Source: Yoonia rosea (GTDB taxonomy: Bacteria; Pseudomonadota; Alphaproteobacteria; Rhodobacterales; Rhodobacteraceae). Taken from it: 64,000 nucleotides of DNA. Where the stretch lies: assembly GCF_900156505.1 (NCBI RefSeq), contig NZ_FTPR01000001.1, forward strand, positions 1,798,001 to 1,862,000, given 5' to 3'. The translations under genes were made by a program, and so were the position numbers. Each line of letters starts with the position of its first letter. Position 1 is the stretch's first letter. The notes beneath the pieces were generated by a model, which made no database searches, had not been told where the DNA came from, and saw only the letters and a program-made list of their open reading frames with translations. Shown here piece after piece: positions 32,526-41,605 of the stretch.

Positions 32526-35357
32526 ATGTCACTTGATCAGCCCCAACTGGATACATCGCCGAAAGTGTCGGACGAAGTGCGCAAGACGACCTGTTACATG
32601 TGTGCCTGCCGCTGCGGGATTAACGTGCATATGAAAGACGGCAAAGTCGCCTATATCGAAGGCAACAAGGACCATCCCGTGAACCAAGGCGTGCTCTGTG
32701 CCAAAGGGTCCGCCGGCATCATGCAGCACAACGCACCCTCACGGCTGCGCGCACCGCTCAAGCGCGTGGGGGAACGCGGCTCGGGCGAGTTCGAGGAGAT
32801 CAGCTGGGAAGAGGCGCTGACACTGGCAACCGAATGGCTGGCGCCGATCCGCGAAAAAGCCCCCGAAAAGCTCGCGTTCTTCACAGGCCGCGACCAGTCA
32901 CAATCCTTTACCAGCTTCTGGGCACAGGGCTTCGGCACGCCCAACTATGCAGCCCACGGTGGGTTCTGTTCAGTCAACATGGCGGCAGCGGGCATCTATA
33001 CGATGGGTGGCGCGTTTTGGGAGTTCGGCCAACCCGATTGGGACCACACAAAGCTTTTCATGCTGTTTGGCGTGGCTGAAGACCACGACAGCAACCCCAT
33101 CAAGATGGGCATCGGCAAACTCAAGGCACGCGGCGCGCGGATGATCGGTGTGAACCCGATCCGTACGGGCTATAACGCGGTGGCCGATGACTGGGTGGGT
33201 ATTACCCCCGGCACGGATGGCTTGTTCATCCTCGCAATGGTCCACTGTCTGATGAAAGCGGGCAAAATCGATCTGGACTATCTGGCGCGCTTCACCAATG
33301 CCTCCGTGCTGGTGAACGAAGATCCGAAGTCCGAACAGTTCGGTCTGTTCCTGCGCGATGAAGACGGGCAACCACAAGTCATCGACCGGCGCACCGGCGA
33401 TCTGGCGCCTTGGAACGGTCAGGGGGTCGAACCCGATCTGGCCGCAACCTACCGCTCCAAAGGTGTCACACATCGCCCTGTGTTCCACCAGATGGCGGAC
33501 CGCTATCTGTCCGAAGACTACGCGCCGGAAGCCGTGGCCGAGCGGTGCGGGATTTCCGCCCAGCGCATCCGAGCAATCGCCGCCGATCTGGCCCGCGTTG
33601 CCTTTGACGAAGCGATTGAACTGGACCGCCCCTGGACCGATTTCCGCGGCAAGAAACACGACAAGATGGTCGGCCGCCCTGTCAGCTTCCACGCAATGCG
33701 TGGCATCTCGGCGCACTCCAACGGGTTCCAGACCTGCCGCGCGCTCCATGTGCTGCAAATCCTGCTCGGGTCTGTCGAAGTCCCCGGTGGTATGCGTTTC
33801 AAACCGCCCTACCCCAAACCAGCCACAGCCCACCCCAAGCCGCACGGCAAAGTCACCCCCGGTGCCGCGCTTGACGGCCCGCACCTTGGCTATACCCAAG
33901 GGCCGGAAGACCTCTTGCTGGATGCAGAAGGTAACCCGACCCGCATCGACAAAGCCTATTCATGGGAAAACCCGATGTCGGCGCACGGGCTGATGCATAT
34001 GGTGATCTCGAACGCCCATGCGGGTGTGCCCTACAAGATTGACACGCTGTTTATGTATATGGCGAATATGTCTTGGAACTCGTCCATGAATGTGGGCGGC
34101 GTGCACAAGATGCTCACCGACAAGGACGAAAACGGCGATTATGTCATCCCGCGGATCATCTATTCCGACGCCTATTCATCCGAAATGGTGGCCTACGCCG
34201 ATCTGATCCTGCCCGATACCACCTATCTGGAACGGCACGACTGTATCTCGCTTCTGGACCGCCCGATCTGCGAGGCCGATGGCGTGGCTGATGCGATCCG
34301 CTGGCCGGTCGTGGAACCTGACCGTGATGTGCGCGGGTTCCAGTCTGTGCTCTGCGATCTGGGCGCGCGGCTTGGCCTGCCCGGTTTCGTGAACGAGGAC
34401 GGCAGCCAGAAATATGAAGACTACGCCGATTACATCACCAACCACGTCCGCCGCCCCGGTGTCGGGCCGCTGGCCGGATGGCGTGTTGGCGAAAACGGGA
34501 AACTACAGGGCGGACGCGGTCAGCCTAATGGCAGCCAGTTGCAGAACTACATCGACAATGGCGGCTTCTGGATTGAACACGTCCCCGAAAACGCCGCCTA
34601 CTACAAACCCTTCAGCATGGAGTACCAGGATTGGGCCGTGAAGATGGGCTTCTATGATGTGGTCCAACCCTATATCTTCCAGCTTTACGTCGAACCCCTG
34701 CGCAAATTTCAGGCCGCCGCCGAAGGTATCGGCACACGGCAACCGCCGGAACACTTGCGCGAACGGCTGAAACTGACAATGGACCCGCTCCCGTTCTGGT
34801 ACCCCCCGCTTGAGGACGGCCACGCCGATCCGGTCGAATACCCGATCCACGCGCTGACCCAACGGCCCATGGCGATGTACCATTCCTGGGGCACGCAGAA
34901 CGCCTGGCTCCGGCAGATCCACGGGCATAACCCGCTTTATGTGCCGACAAAGATCTGGGAGGCCAACGGCTTTCAGGAAGGCGACTGGGCATGCGTTTCC
35001 TCGGTGCACGGGTCCATCACCGTCCCTGTCGCCCATCAGGCGTCGCTCAACCCCAATACCGTCTGGACATGGAATGCGATCGGAAAACGCAAAGGCGCAT
35101 GGGCGCTGGATGAAAAGGCACCCGAGGCCACCAAGGGTTTCCTGCTCAACCACCTGATCCACGAATTGCTGCCACCCAAAGGTGACGGCCTGCGCTGGGC
35201 CAACTCTGACCCCATCACCGGACAGGCCGCGTGGTTCGACCTGCGGGTAAAAATCGAGAAATCCGCCGTACCGAACGAGGCGCAACCGGTCATGCCGGCG
35301 ATCAAATCCCCCGTCCCCAAAGGACCGAAAAATCTCGCATGGAAGGTCGGCAAATGA
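32526..35357 (+). CDS. soeA: sulfite dehydrogenase (quinone) molybdopterin subunit SoeA
   Basis: A 943-residue molybdopterin oxidoreductase of the DMSO reductase superfamily without a Tat signal, as expected for the cytoplasm-facing SoeABC complex that oxidises sulfite to sulfate and passes electrons to quinone. The N-terminal [4Fe-4S] site is C-x2-C-x3-C (TCYMCACRCG) with a fourth Cys in VLCAKG. Molybdopterin-dinucleotide binding segments follow through to the C-terminal barrel (HNPLYVPTKIWEANGFQEGD). ATG at 32526. The stop overlaps a small membrane protein gene (ATGA). Context with xsc makes sulfite the likely substrate. Confidence 0.88.
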   Translation: MSLDQPQLDTSPKVSDEVRKTTCYMCACRCGINVHMKDGKVAYIEGNKDHPVNQGVLCAKGSAGIMQHNAPSRLRAPLKRVGERGSGEFEEISWEEALTLATEWLAPIREKAPEKLAFFTGRDQSQSFTSFWAQGFGTPNYAAHGGFCSVNMAAAGIYTMGGAFWEFGQPDWDHTKLFMLFGVAEDHDSNPIKMGIGKLKARGARMIGVNPIRTGYNAVADDWVGITPGTDGLFILAMVHCLMKAGKIDLDYLARFTNASVLVNEDPKSEQFGLFLRDEDGQPQVIDRRTGDLAPWNGQGVEPDLAATYRSKGVTHRPVFHQMADRYLSEDYAPEAVAERCGISAQRIRAIAADLARVAFDEAIELDRPWTDFRGKKHDKMVGRPVSFHAMRGISAHSNGFQTCRALHVLQILLGSVEVPGGMRFKPPYPKPATAHPKPHGKVTPGAALDGPHLGYTQGPEDLLLDAEGNPTRIDKAYSWENPMSAHGLMHMVISNAHAGVPYKIDTLFMYMANMSWNSSMNVGGVHKMLTDKDENGDYVIPRIIYSDAYSSEMVAYADLILPDTTYLERHDCISLLDRPICEADGVADAIRWPVVEPDRDVRGFQSVLCDLGARLGLPGFVNEDGSQKYEDYADYITNHVRRPGVGPLAGWRVGENGKLQGGRGQPNGSQLQNYIDNGGFWIEHVPENAAYYKPFSMEYQDWAVKMGFYDVVQPYIFQLYVEPLRKFQAAAEGIGTRQPPEHLRERLKLTMDPLPFWYPPLEDGHADPVEYPIHALTQRPMAMYHSWGTQNAWLRQIHGHNPLYVPTKIWEANGFQEGDWACVSSVHGSITVPVAHQASLNPNTVWTWNAIGKRKGAWALDEKAPEATKGFLLNHLIHELLPPKGDGLRWANSDPITGQAAWFDLRVKIEKSAVPNEAQPVMPAIKSPVPKGPKNLAWKVGK

Positions 35358-35533
35358 CCAACCGACAAGTGCTCTTGATTATTGCTACCTTCGTCGCCCT
35401 GACCTTGGGCAGTTTCATCTGGTACATCGCCACATGGGACAGCCGCAAAGGCGGCGATCAGACGACCCTTATCATCTTGCCTGAAAAACTTCCGCCGGAG
35501 GCTCCGGTGCTTGCAACAGGGACAAAGCTATGA
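35354..35533 (+). CDS. 59-residue single-helix membrane protein between soeA and soeB
   Basis: A small gene with an ATGA overlap at its start with soeA and another at its end with soeB, so it is translated with them. The peptide has one hydrophobic helix (VLLIIATFVALTLGSFIWYIAT, about residues 6-27) and a polar tail with LPEKLPPEAPVL. I know no named family for it. It could be an assembly factor or a small subunit of the membrane-bound sulfite dehydrogenase. Double overlap makes it very probable that it is a real gene. Confidence 0.75.
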   Translation: MTNRQVLLIIATFVALTLGSFIWYIATWDSRKGGDQTTLIILPEKLPPEAPVLATGTKL

Positions 35534-36291
35534 CCCAACTCCCGCCACCTTCCGCCAAAAAACTCGGCCTCGTGATCGACCTTGATACCTGTGTGGGCTG
35601 CCATGCCTGTGTCGTCTCATGCAAAGGCTGGAATACCGAAAATTATGGCGCGCCACTGTCGGATCAAAATGCCTATGGTGCCGATCCATCCGGCACCTTT
35701 CTGAACCGCGTCCACTCCTACGAGGTGCAACCGGCAGAGGGCGAAGCCCAACTCATCCACTTCCCCAAATCCTGCCTGCACTGCGAGGACGCGCCTTGCG
35801 TTACCGTCTGCCCCACAGGCGCCAGCTATAAACGCGCCGAGGACGGCATCGTTCTGGTCAACGAAAGTGACTGCATCGGCTGCGGTCTTTGCGCATGGGC
35901 CTGCCCTTACGGCGCGCGGGAACTGGACGCAAAGGAAGGGGTGATGAAGAAATGCACCCTCTGCGTGGACCGCATCTATAACGAAAACCTCCCCGAAGAA
36001 GACCGCCAGCCCGCCTGCGTGCGCACCTGCCCTGCCGGTGCCCGCCACTTCGGCGATCTGGGCGATGCAGACAGCGATGTGTCCAAACTGGTGGCCGAAC
36101 GCGGCGGGTTTGATCTGATGCCCGAACAAGGCACCAAGCCGGTCAACAAATACCTGCCTCCCCGCCCCAAGGACGAAATGCCCGAATTCGACGTGCTTGC
36201 CCCCTACCTCGAACCCATCGCCAGCGACGGCAAAGGCTTTGTCGGCTGGCTCGACAAAGCTCTCTCATCCCTGCCCGGAGGCGCCAAATAA
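35530..36291 (+). CDS. soeB: sulfite dehydrogenase iron-sulfur subunit SoeB
   Basis: A 253-residue electron-transfer subunit with four cysteine groups for four [4Fe-4S] clusters: CVGCHACVVSC, CLHCEDAPCVTVCP, CIGCGLCAWACP and CTLCVDR...CVRTCP. This is the DmsB/NrfC/PhsB layout. No Tat signal is visible, which fits a cytoplasmic complex. It carries electrons from SoeA to the membrane subunit SoeC. Overlaps its neighbours on both sides. Confidence 0.9.
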   Translation: MTQLPPPSAKKLGLVIDLDTCVGCHACVVSCKGWNTENYGAPLSDQNAYGADPSGTFLNRVHSYEVQPAEGEAQLIHFPKSCLHCEDAPCVTVCPTGASYKRAEDGIVLVNESDCIGCGLCAWACPYGARELDAKEGVMKKCTLCVDRIYNENLPEEDRQPACVRTCPAGARHFGDLGDADSDVSKLVAERGGFDLMPEQGTKPVNKYLPPRPKDEMPEFDVLAPYLEPIASDGKGFVGWLDKALSSLPGGAK

Positions 36292-37163
36292 TGCATCCCG
36301 CAGCTTCTGTTATCATATTCAACACATTCTCGGGCCTCGGCTTCGGCCTGCTCTTCTGGCTTGGCATGGGCGCAATCGTACCGACCGGGATGGGCGCGTT
36401 CATCTGGTTCACCATCGCCTATCTCTTCGCGGTGGGCGGGCTCATTGCCTCGACATTCCACCTCGGCCACCCCGAACGCGCGATCAAAGCCTTCAGCCAA
36501 TGGAAAACCAGCTGGCTCAGTCGTGAAGGCATCTGCGCGGTCTTCGCGCTGCTCGTCATGGCGGTCTACGGTGCCGGTCTGGTCTTTGCCGAAACGCGGC
36601 TCACTCTGGTCGGTATCATCGGCGGGCTGGCATCGCTGGGTGTGGTCTTCACAACGTCGATGATCTACGCGCAGATGAAAACCGTTCCGCGCTGGCGGCA
36701 CTGGACGACACCGGCCATGTACTTGCTCCTGTCGGTCGGCGGCGGCGCGCTCTTGTCGGGGCAAGTCACCATCGCAACAGTGCTCTTCGTCCTCGGCGCT
36801 GCCCTGCAAGTCTTTGCATGGCTCTCGGGCGACACCCGTTTCCAGACCTCCGGTACAGACATGGCAACCGCGACTGGCCTCGGGCAAATCGGCAAGGTCC
36901 GCGCGTTTGAGCCGCCGCACACCGGCACCAACTATCTGATGCGCGAATTTATCTATCAAGTCGGGCGTAAACACGCCGACAAACTGCGCATCATCACGAT
37001 CGCTCTGGCCTTCGTCCTTCCGGTGATCCTGCTGCTTTTGCCGTTCAACCACATCTTGGCCGTGCTGGCGGTCCTCAGCCATATAGCAGGCGTGCTCACG
37101 CTCCGCTGGCTGTTCTTCGCCCAAGCCGAACATGTCGTGGGCCTATACTACGGCAAACGCTGA
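36291..37163 (+). CDS. soeC: sulfite dehydrogenase membrane anchor SoeC (DmsC-like)
   Basis: A 290-residue membrane protein with about eight helices of the DmsC type. It starts with MHPAASVIIFNTFSGLGFGL and has a conserved STFHLGHPERAIKAFSQWKTSWLSREG loop (visible as FHLGHPERA and SWLSREG). It anchors SoeAB to the inner membrane and delivers electrons to ubiquinone. The start shares a base with the soeB stop (TAATG). Last gene of the operon; a hairpin terminator follows. Confidence 0.9.
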   Translation: MHPAASVIIFNTFSGLGFGLLFWLGMGAIVPTGMGAFIWFTIAYLFAVGGLIASTFHLGHPERAIKAFSQWKTSWLSREGICAVFALLVMAVYGAGLVFAETRLTLVGIIGGLASLGVVFTTSMIYAQMKTVPRWRHWTTPAMYLLLSVGGGALLSGQVTIATVLFVLGAALQVFAWLSGDTRFQTSGTDMATATGLGQIGKVRAFEPPHTGTNYLMREFIYQVGRKHADKLRIITIALAFVLPVILLLLPFNHILAVLAVLSHIAGVLTLRWLFFAQAEHVVGLYYGKR

Positions 37164-37210
37164 CCCGTTATTATTGGCCCGAAAATATCCTGGGGGAGGC
37201 CCACAGGGTC

Positions 37211-37225
37211 GGGGGCAAAGCCCCC
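37211..37225 (+). terminator. hairpin after soeC
   Basis: GGGGGC-AAA-GCCCCC, 48 bases after the soeC stop, within a G-rich sequence. No T-run follows. It lies between convergent genes and probably stops transcripts from the taurine/soe operon. Confidence 0.55.
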
Positions 37226-37232
37226 TCCACCC

Positions 37233-38294
37233 TCAGCGCCGGATGCGCAGTTCTGTTTCTGCGTCAAAAAGAAAGATGCGGCTTGGATCAATACGGATTC
37301 CGACCGTGGCGCCTTCAGCGGTGCGCTCGTCTCCGCGCTCTTCCACGATGATCCGTTCGCCTGTGTCAGATGTCAGATAGGCAAATGACACGCCGCCAAG
37401 GCTTTCAGTCAATTCAACCGTATGCGTCTCCCCATCAGGATCAATGGTGATATGCTCGGGGCGCGCGCCGACACTGACAGCCTTGCCTTCATAGGCAGTG
37501 CTGACCAAGCCGTCATATCGGGCGGCCAAACTCGGTGCGTCAACGCTGCCGCCCTTGACCGTACCGTTCACAAAATTCATCGCGGGTGACCCGATAAAGC
37601 CCGCCACAAACTTGTTGTCCGGATCGCGGTAGAGATCCATCGGCGCGCCCACCTGCTCGATGACGCCCAAGCGCAACACGACGATCTTATCGGCCAATGT
37701 CATCGCCTCAACCTGATCGTGCGTGACATAAATCATCGTGGCGCCGATTTCCTTGTGCAGACGGGCAATCTCGACGCGCATCTCGACCCGCAGTTCGGCA
37801 TCAAGGTTGGACAGGGGTTCATCAAACAAGAACACCTCAGGCCCCCGCACAATGGCCCGGCCAATCGACACGCGCTGGCGCTGGCCGCCGGACAGGGCCG
37901 CCGGCTTGCGATCCAGATAAGGCTCAAGTTTCAGAATTCGGGTCGCCTCGGCCACCTTGGCGGCGATCTCCGCTTTGGGATGGCCGTTCATTTTCAGGCC
38001 AAAGCCCATGTTGTCCTTGACCGTCATATGCGGATAGAGCGCGTAGGTCTGGAACACCATCGCGACACCCCGCTCGGAGGGGTCCATGCGCGTGACATCC
38101 CGATCTCCGATATGCATCGCGCCTTCGGTGGTTTCTTCCAGCCCCGCAACCATACGCAAAAGCGTCGACTTGCCACAGCCCGACGGGCCAACAAAAACGC
38201 AAAACTCGCCATCCGCGATTTCAAGGTCAATGCCGTGAATGACCTGTACATCGCCATAGCGCTTGATGACGTTCTTCAGCGTTACACCTGACAT
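37233..38294 (-). CDS. sugar ABC transporter ATP-binding protein (MalK/UgpC/MsmX type)
   Basis: A 353-residue ATPase of carbohydrate uptake transporters. Walker A GPSGCGKST, signature LSGGQRQRVSIGRAI, Walker B VFLFDEPLSNLDAELR, then a C-terminal TOBE/regulatory domain with SVGARPEHI. It is encoded apart from the permeases, following the iclR-type gene by three bases on the minus strand, and presumably energises the galactoside permeases at 40652-42453 across the divergent promoter. Confidence 0.9.
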   Translation of the reverse strand: MSGVTLKNVIKRYGDVQVIHGIDLEIADGEFCVFVGPSGCGKSTLLRMVAGLEETTEGAMHIGDRDVTRMDPSERGVAMVFQTYALYPHMTVKDNMGFGLKMNGHPKAEIAAKVAEATRILKLEPYLDRKPAALSGGQRQRVSIGRAIVRGPEVFLFDEPLSNLDAELRVEMRVEIARLHKEIGATMIYVTHDQVEAMTLADKIVVLRLGVIEQVGAPMDLYRDPDNKFVAGFIGSPAMNFVNGTVKGGSVDAPSLAARYDGLVSTAYEGKAVSVGARPEHITIDPDGETHTVELTESLGGVSFAYLTSDTGERIIVEERGDERTAEGATVGIRIDPSRIFLFDAETELRIRR

Positions 38295-38297
38295 GGC

Positions 38298-39101
38298 TTA
38301 TATCCCTGTTGTTTCTTTTGTCTGGTAGTCGGGAAAGCTCCAGTTCTGGGCATCCCGTGTAATTTTATCGGCTGTCTCGCGCAGGATCGGCACATAAGCC
38401 TCCAGTCCTGCAAGATTGGTCCGGCTGGTCGTGCTGGTGACCGAAAGCGCCCCCAGGACGCGGCCAGCCGAGGTCAGGATCGGCATCGCCACACAGATAA
38501 TTCCGGGCTCGTGTTCTTCGCGATCAAAACCATAGCCGTTCTGGCGGATGTCACTCAACTCCGCCCGCAGCGCATCCGCACTATCAAGCGTGTGGTCCGT
38601 AAAGCCATGAAAGGACTGTTGTTCGATGACACGCTCGATGGCATCCTCATCCAGAAACGCCAACATCACCTTGCCGACACCTGTGCAATAAGCAGGCCCG
38701 ACCTTGCCCGCCTGACTGTACATCTGCACGGGATTATTCGCGTTGCGCTTGTCAATATAAAGCACCTGCGCATGATCCAACTGCGCAAGATGGACAGTCT
38801 CGCCCACGGCTTTGCTCAGGGCATCCAGATGCGGACGCGCCACAGGGGCAAGTGTCGATTGATCCCAAGCCGTATGGGCCAGACGCACGAGACGCAGGCC
38901 AGGTGTGTAGGTCTGCCGCTCGGGATCATAGGCCAGCATCTGTTGATTGGTGAGGGTTTGAAGGAACCTGTATAAGGTCGGTTTGGGAAAGTCAGACTGC
39001 GCCAGAATCTCGCTGAAACGCACAGGCCGCCCGAAGGCCGCAACCTGATCCAGCACCTCAAGTGCCTTTCCAACTGTGCCGTCACCGGTCACCCGCCCCA
39101 T
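38298..39101 (-). CDS. IclR-family transcriptional regulator of the galactoside locus
   Basis: A 267-residue regulator. The N-terminal winged helix (about residues 8-65; GKALEVLDQVAAFGRPVRFSEIL and PKPTLYRFLQTL) is followed by an IclR effector domain (YCTGVGKVMLAFL, ICVAMPILTSAGRVLGALSVT). The ATG at 39101 has GGGAGG six bases upstream. Divergent from the binding-protein gene, with an IclR-like dyad in between (39213-39229); it probably responds to a galactose or galactonate metabolite. Confidence 0.88.
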   Translation of the reverse strand: MGRVTGDGTVGKALEVLDQVAAFGRPVRFSEILAQSDFPKPTLYRFLQTLTNQQMLAYDPERQTYTPGLRLVRLAHTAWDQSTLAPVARPHLDALSKAVGETVHLAQLDHAQVLYIDKRNANNPVQMYSQAGKVGPAYCTGVGKVMLAFLDEDAIERVIEQQSFHGFTDHTLDSADALRAELSDIRQNGYGFDREEHEPGIICVAMPILTSAGRVLGALSVTSTTSRTNLAGLEAYVPILRETADKITRDAQNWSFPDYQTKETTGI

Positions 39102-39212
39102 GTGTCCTCCCTTTGTCGATCCGGGCAATTCGCACCGCTCCCCTCACGGTGCTGCCTTCGACTGTTGACAAGGCTAGCCTGTTCACGGTTTAGTATCAAC
39201 ATCCAAAACCAA

Positions 39213-39229
39213 GTTTCAAATAATGAAAC
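39213..39229. promoter_or_regulatory. IclR-like operator GTTTCA-N5-TGAAAC
   Basis: A perfect 6-bp dyad in the divergent region, 35 bases before the binding-protein ATG. IclR operators are commonly short AT-centred palindromes of this shape. Its position fits control of both directions. Confidence 0.5.
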
Positions 39230-39263
39230 CTGTTTACACACGGAAGCATACTGGGAGGAAACC

Positions 39264-40526
39264 ATGCATTCCATTTTGAAAACGTCGCTCGCGGCGTTGG
39301 TCGCAGCTGGCGTCACGGCGTCATCCGCAGCTGCAGACGCTCACGGACTGTCCGGAGAGCTGAATATCATATCTGACATGTCCAACCCCGCACCACGCGC
39401 GGTGATGGAAGGTCTGGCAGCCGATTTTGATGCGCTGCACCCGAACCTTGAGGTCAACCTGACAATCGTTGACCGTGAAGCATGGAAAACGCAGATCCGC
39501 AACGCGCTGGGTGCGAACCCGCCGGATGTGGTGAACTGGTATGCTGCCAACCGGATGCGCCCCTACGTCGACGCGGGCCTCTTTGCGGACATCTCTGACC
39601 TCTGGGCCGAACCTGAATTCGAAGCGCTGGCATCGACCAAAGGTGCGATGACACTCGACGGCGCACAGTGGGGTGTGCCTTACACATACTACCAGTGGGG
39701 CGTTTACTATCGCAAAGACATCTTCGACCAGTACGGCCTGTCCGAGCCGACAAACTGGGAAGAAGAGATGGCAAACTGCCAGACACTGCTCGACAATGGC
39801 GTTAAATGCTACACCATCGGCACCAAGTTCCTTTGGACGGCTGGCGGCTGGTTTGACTATATCAACTCGCGCACCAACGGGTACGATTTCCACATGGCAC
39901 TCGCCCGCGGTGAAGTCGAATGGACAGACGACCGTGTCCGTCAGACATTCGCCAACTGGCGTCAGCTGATCGACATGGGCGCCTTTATCGACGACCACCA
40001 GACCTATAGCTGGCAGGAAGCCCTGCCCTTCATGGTCAATGGCGAAGCCGCAGCGTATCTAATGGGCAACTTTGCGGTTGCTGCCATGCGTGACGGCGGT
40101 CTGACCGATGATCAGCTGGACTTCTACCAGTTCCCTGTGATCAACCCTGACGTTGATTTCGCCGAAGACGCGCCAACCGATACGTTCCACATCGCATCGG
40201 GTGCACAGAACATGGACGCCGCAAAGGAGTTCCTGCGCTATGTCACCTCTGCCGAGGTCCAGACAGCGATCAACGCAGGCGATGCTTTGGGCCAGTTGCC
40301 TGTAAACGCGAACGCGTCGATCGACGCGGACAAGTTCCTTGAGCAAGGCTTCGACATGCTCTCGAACAACGCGGGCGGCGGGATCATGCAGTTCTTTGAC
40401 CGTGACTTTGATGCGGAAATGGCCTCTGTCGGCATGGAAGGCCTGCAAGAGTTCATGGTGTTCCCTGACAACCTTGACGACATCCTGATGCGTCTCGAAG
40501 AAACACGTCAGCGCATTTACAACTAA
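39264..40526 (+). CDS. galactoside ABC transporter substrate-binding protein
   Basis: A 420-residue family 1 extracellular binding protein. The signal peptide ends near ASSAAADA. Features: LNIISDMSNPAPRAVMEGLAADF at the N-terminus, WGVPYTYYQWGVYYRKDIFDQYG, and the late YVTSAEVQTAINAG helix. The ATG at 39264 has GGGAGG four to five bases upstream. Sugar specificity is inferred from the alpha- and beta-galactosidase genes of the same operon; the soluble protein would bind small galacto-oligosaccharides in the periplasm. Confidence 0.87.
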   Translation: MHSILKTSLAALVAAGVTASSAAADAHGLSGELNIISDMSNPAPRAVMEGLAADFDALHPNLEVNLTIVDREAWKTQIRNALGANPPDVVNWYAANRMRPYVDAGLFADISDLWAEPEFEALASTKGAMTLDGAQWGVPYTYYQWGVYYRKDIFDQYGLSEPTNWEEEMANCQTLLDNGVKCYTIGTKFLWTAGGWFDYINSRTNGYDFHMALARGEVEWTDDRVRQTFANWRQLIDMGAFIDDHQTYSWQEALPFMVNGEAAAYLMGNFAVAAMRDGGLTDDQLDFYQFPVINPDVDFAEDAPTDTFHIASGAQNMDAAKEFLRYVTSAEVQTAINAGDALGQLPVNANASIDADKFLEQGFDMLSNNAGGGIMQFFDRDFDAEMASVGMEGLQEFMVFPDNLDDILMRLEETRQRIYN

Positions 40527-40532
40527 CGCTAC

Positions 40533-40579
40533 GGTGGGTTTTACCCACCATACAGCACCCACCCAACGAGGGTGGGTGC
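40533..40579 (+). repeat. two hairpins between binding-protein and permease genes (palindrome copy 2)
   Basis: GGTGGGT-TTT-ACCCACC (40533-40549) is followed by GCACCCACCC-AACGA-GGGTGGGTGC (40555-40579). No T-run. In binding-protein operons such structures usually protect the upstream mRNA and reduce downstream expression. The first hairpin is related to palindromes at 18398-18450 and 53156-53181. Confidence 0.7.
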
Positions 40580-40651
40580 ACCCCACGCCCGCAACCCATC
40601 TGCAAGCCCACTTGTGGTTTTCACATGTGTTGACCCAGCAGGAGAAACGCC

Positions 40652-41605
40652 ATGTCGGTGTCACCCGCCTTCCCAAACACCCACGCCGACAGGCCGCAGC
40701 GCGGCTGGTACAAGCGCAACGAGATTGCGATCACCCCGTGGCTGTTCCTGCTGCCGGCGATGATCTTTTTTGCGATCTACGTCATTTTTCCTATTGGCCA
40801 GTCGTTCTGGATTTCATTTCACGAATGGGACGGGCTGGGCGAGAAAACATGGGTCGGCACCGCCAACTACGAACGCCTACTTGGGTGGGGCGATGCCAAT
40901 GTTGACCGCAAGTTTTCGGTGTCGTTCTGGAACAACCTCAAATGGCTGGTGCTCTATCTGCTGGCGATCCCCGCAGGCCTCTTTATTGCGCTTTTCCTCA
41001 ACCAGACCGTCACAGGCATCCGCTTTTACAAGTCGATGTTCTTTTTCCCTTTTGTCATCAGCCAGGTCGTTGTGGGTCTGGTGTTCAGCTGGTTCTACCT
41101 GCCGCGCGAAGGGCTTTTGAACGCGATCCTTGGTTTCTTTGGTGCAGGCCCGATCAACGTGCTGGGCGATCCGACATTGGCAACCTACGGCATTATCGCG
41201 GCTGGCCTGTGGCCACAGACGGCATACTGCATGATCCTCTATCTGACGGGTCTGAACGCCGTTGATCCCGAACAGGTCGAGGCCGCGCGCCTTGATGGCG
41301 CGAAGGGTCCAAAGATGCTGTGGTATGTGATCCTGCCCCAACTCAAGCCTGCGACCTTTATCGCCTTTGTCGTCACCATCATCGGCGCGCTGCGGTCCTT
41401 CGACCTGATCAGTGTCATGACCAACGGCGGGCCTTTCGGATCAACCCGCGTGTTGTCGTTCTATATGTTCGAGGAATCACTATCCGAATTCGGGTTTCGC
41501 ATGGGCTATGGTGCGGCCATTGCCGTGATCCTGTTCTTCATCATGCTGGGGTTCATCACCTATTTCCTCTACGCGATGTACCGTGACGAAAAGGGAGCGC
41601 ACTGA
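40652..41605 (+). CDS. sugar ABC transporter permease (MalF/UgpA type)
   Basis: A 317-residue inner membrane permease with six helices. ITPWLFLLPAMIFFAIYVIFPIGQSFWISF at the N-terminus, and the ATPase-docking EAA loop VEAARLDGAKGPKMLWYVILPQLKP. The ATG has AGGAG eight bases upstream. It pairs with the permease directly downstream. Confidence 0.9.
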   Translation: MSVSPAFPNTHADRPQRGWYKRNEIAITPWLFLLPAMIFFAIYVIFPIGQSFWISFHEWDGLGEKTWVGTANYERLLGWGDANVDRKFSVSFWNNLKWLVLYLLAIPAGLFIALFLNQTVTGIRFYKSMFFFPFVISQVVVGLVFSWFYLPREGLLNAILGFFGAGPINVLGDPTLATYGIIAAGLWPQTAYCMILYLTGLNAVDPEQVEAARLDGAKGPKMLWYVILPQLKPATFIAFVVTIIGALRSFDLISVMTNGGPFGSTRVLSFYMFEESLSEFGFRMGYGAAIAVILFFIMLGFITYFLYAMYRDEKGAH

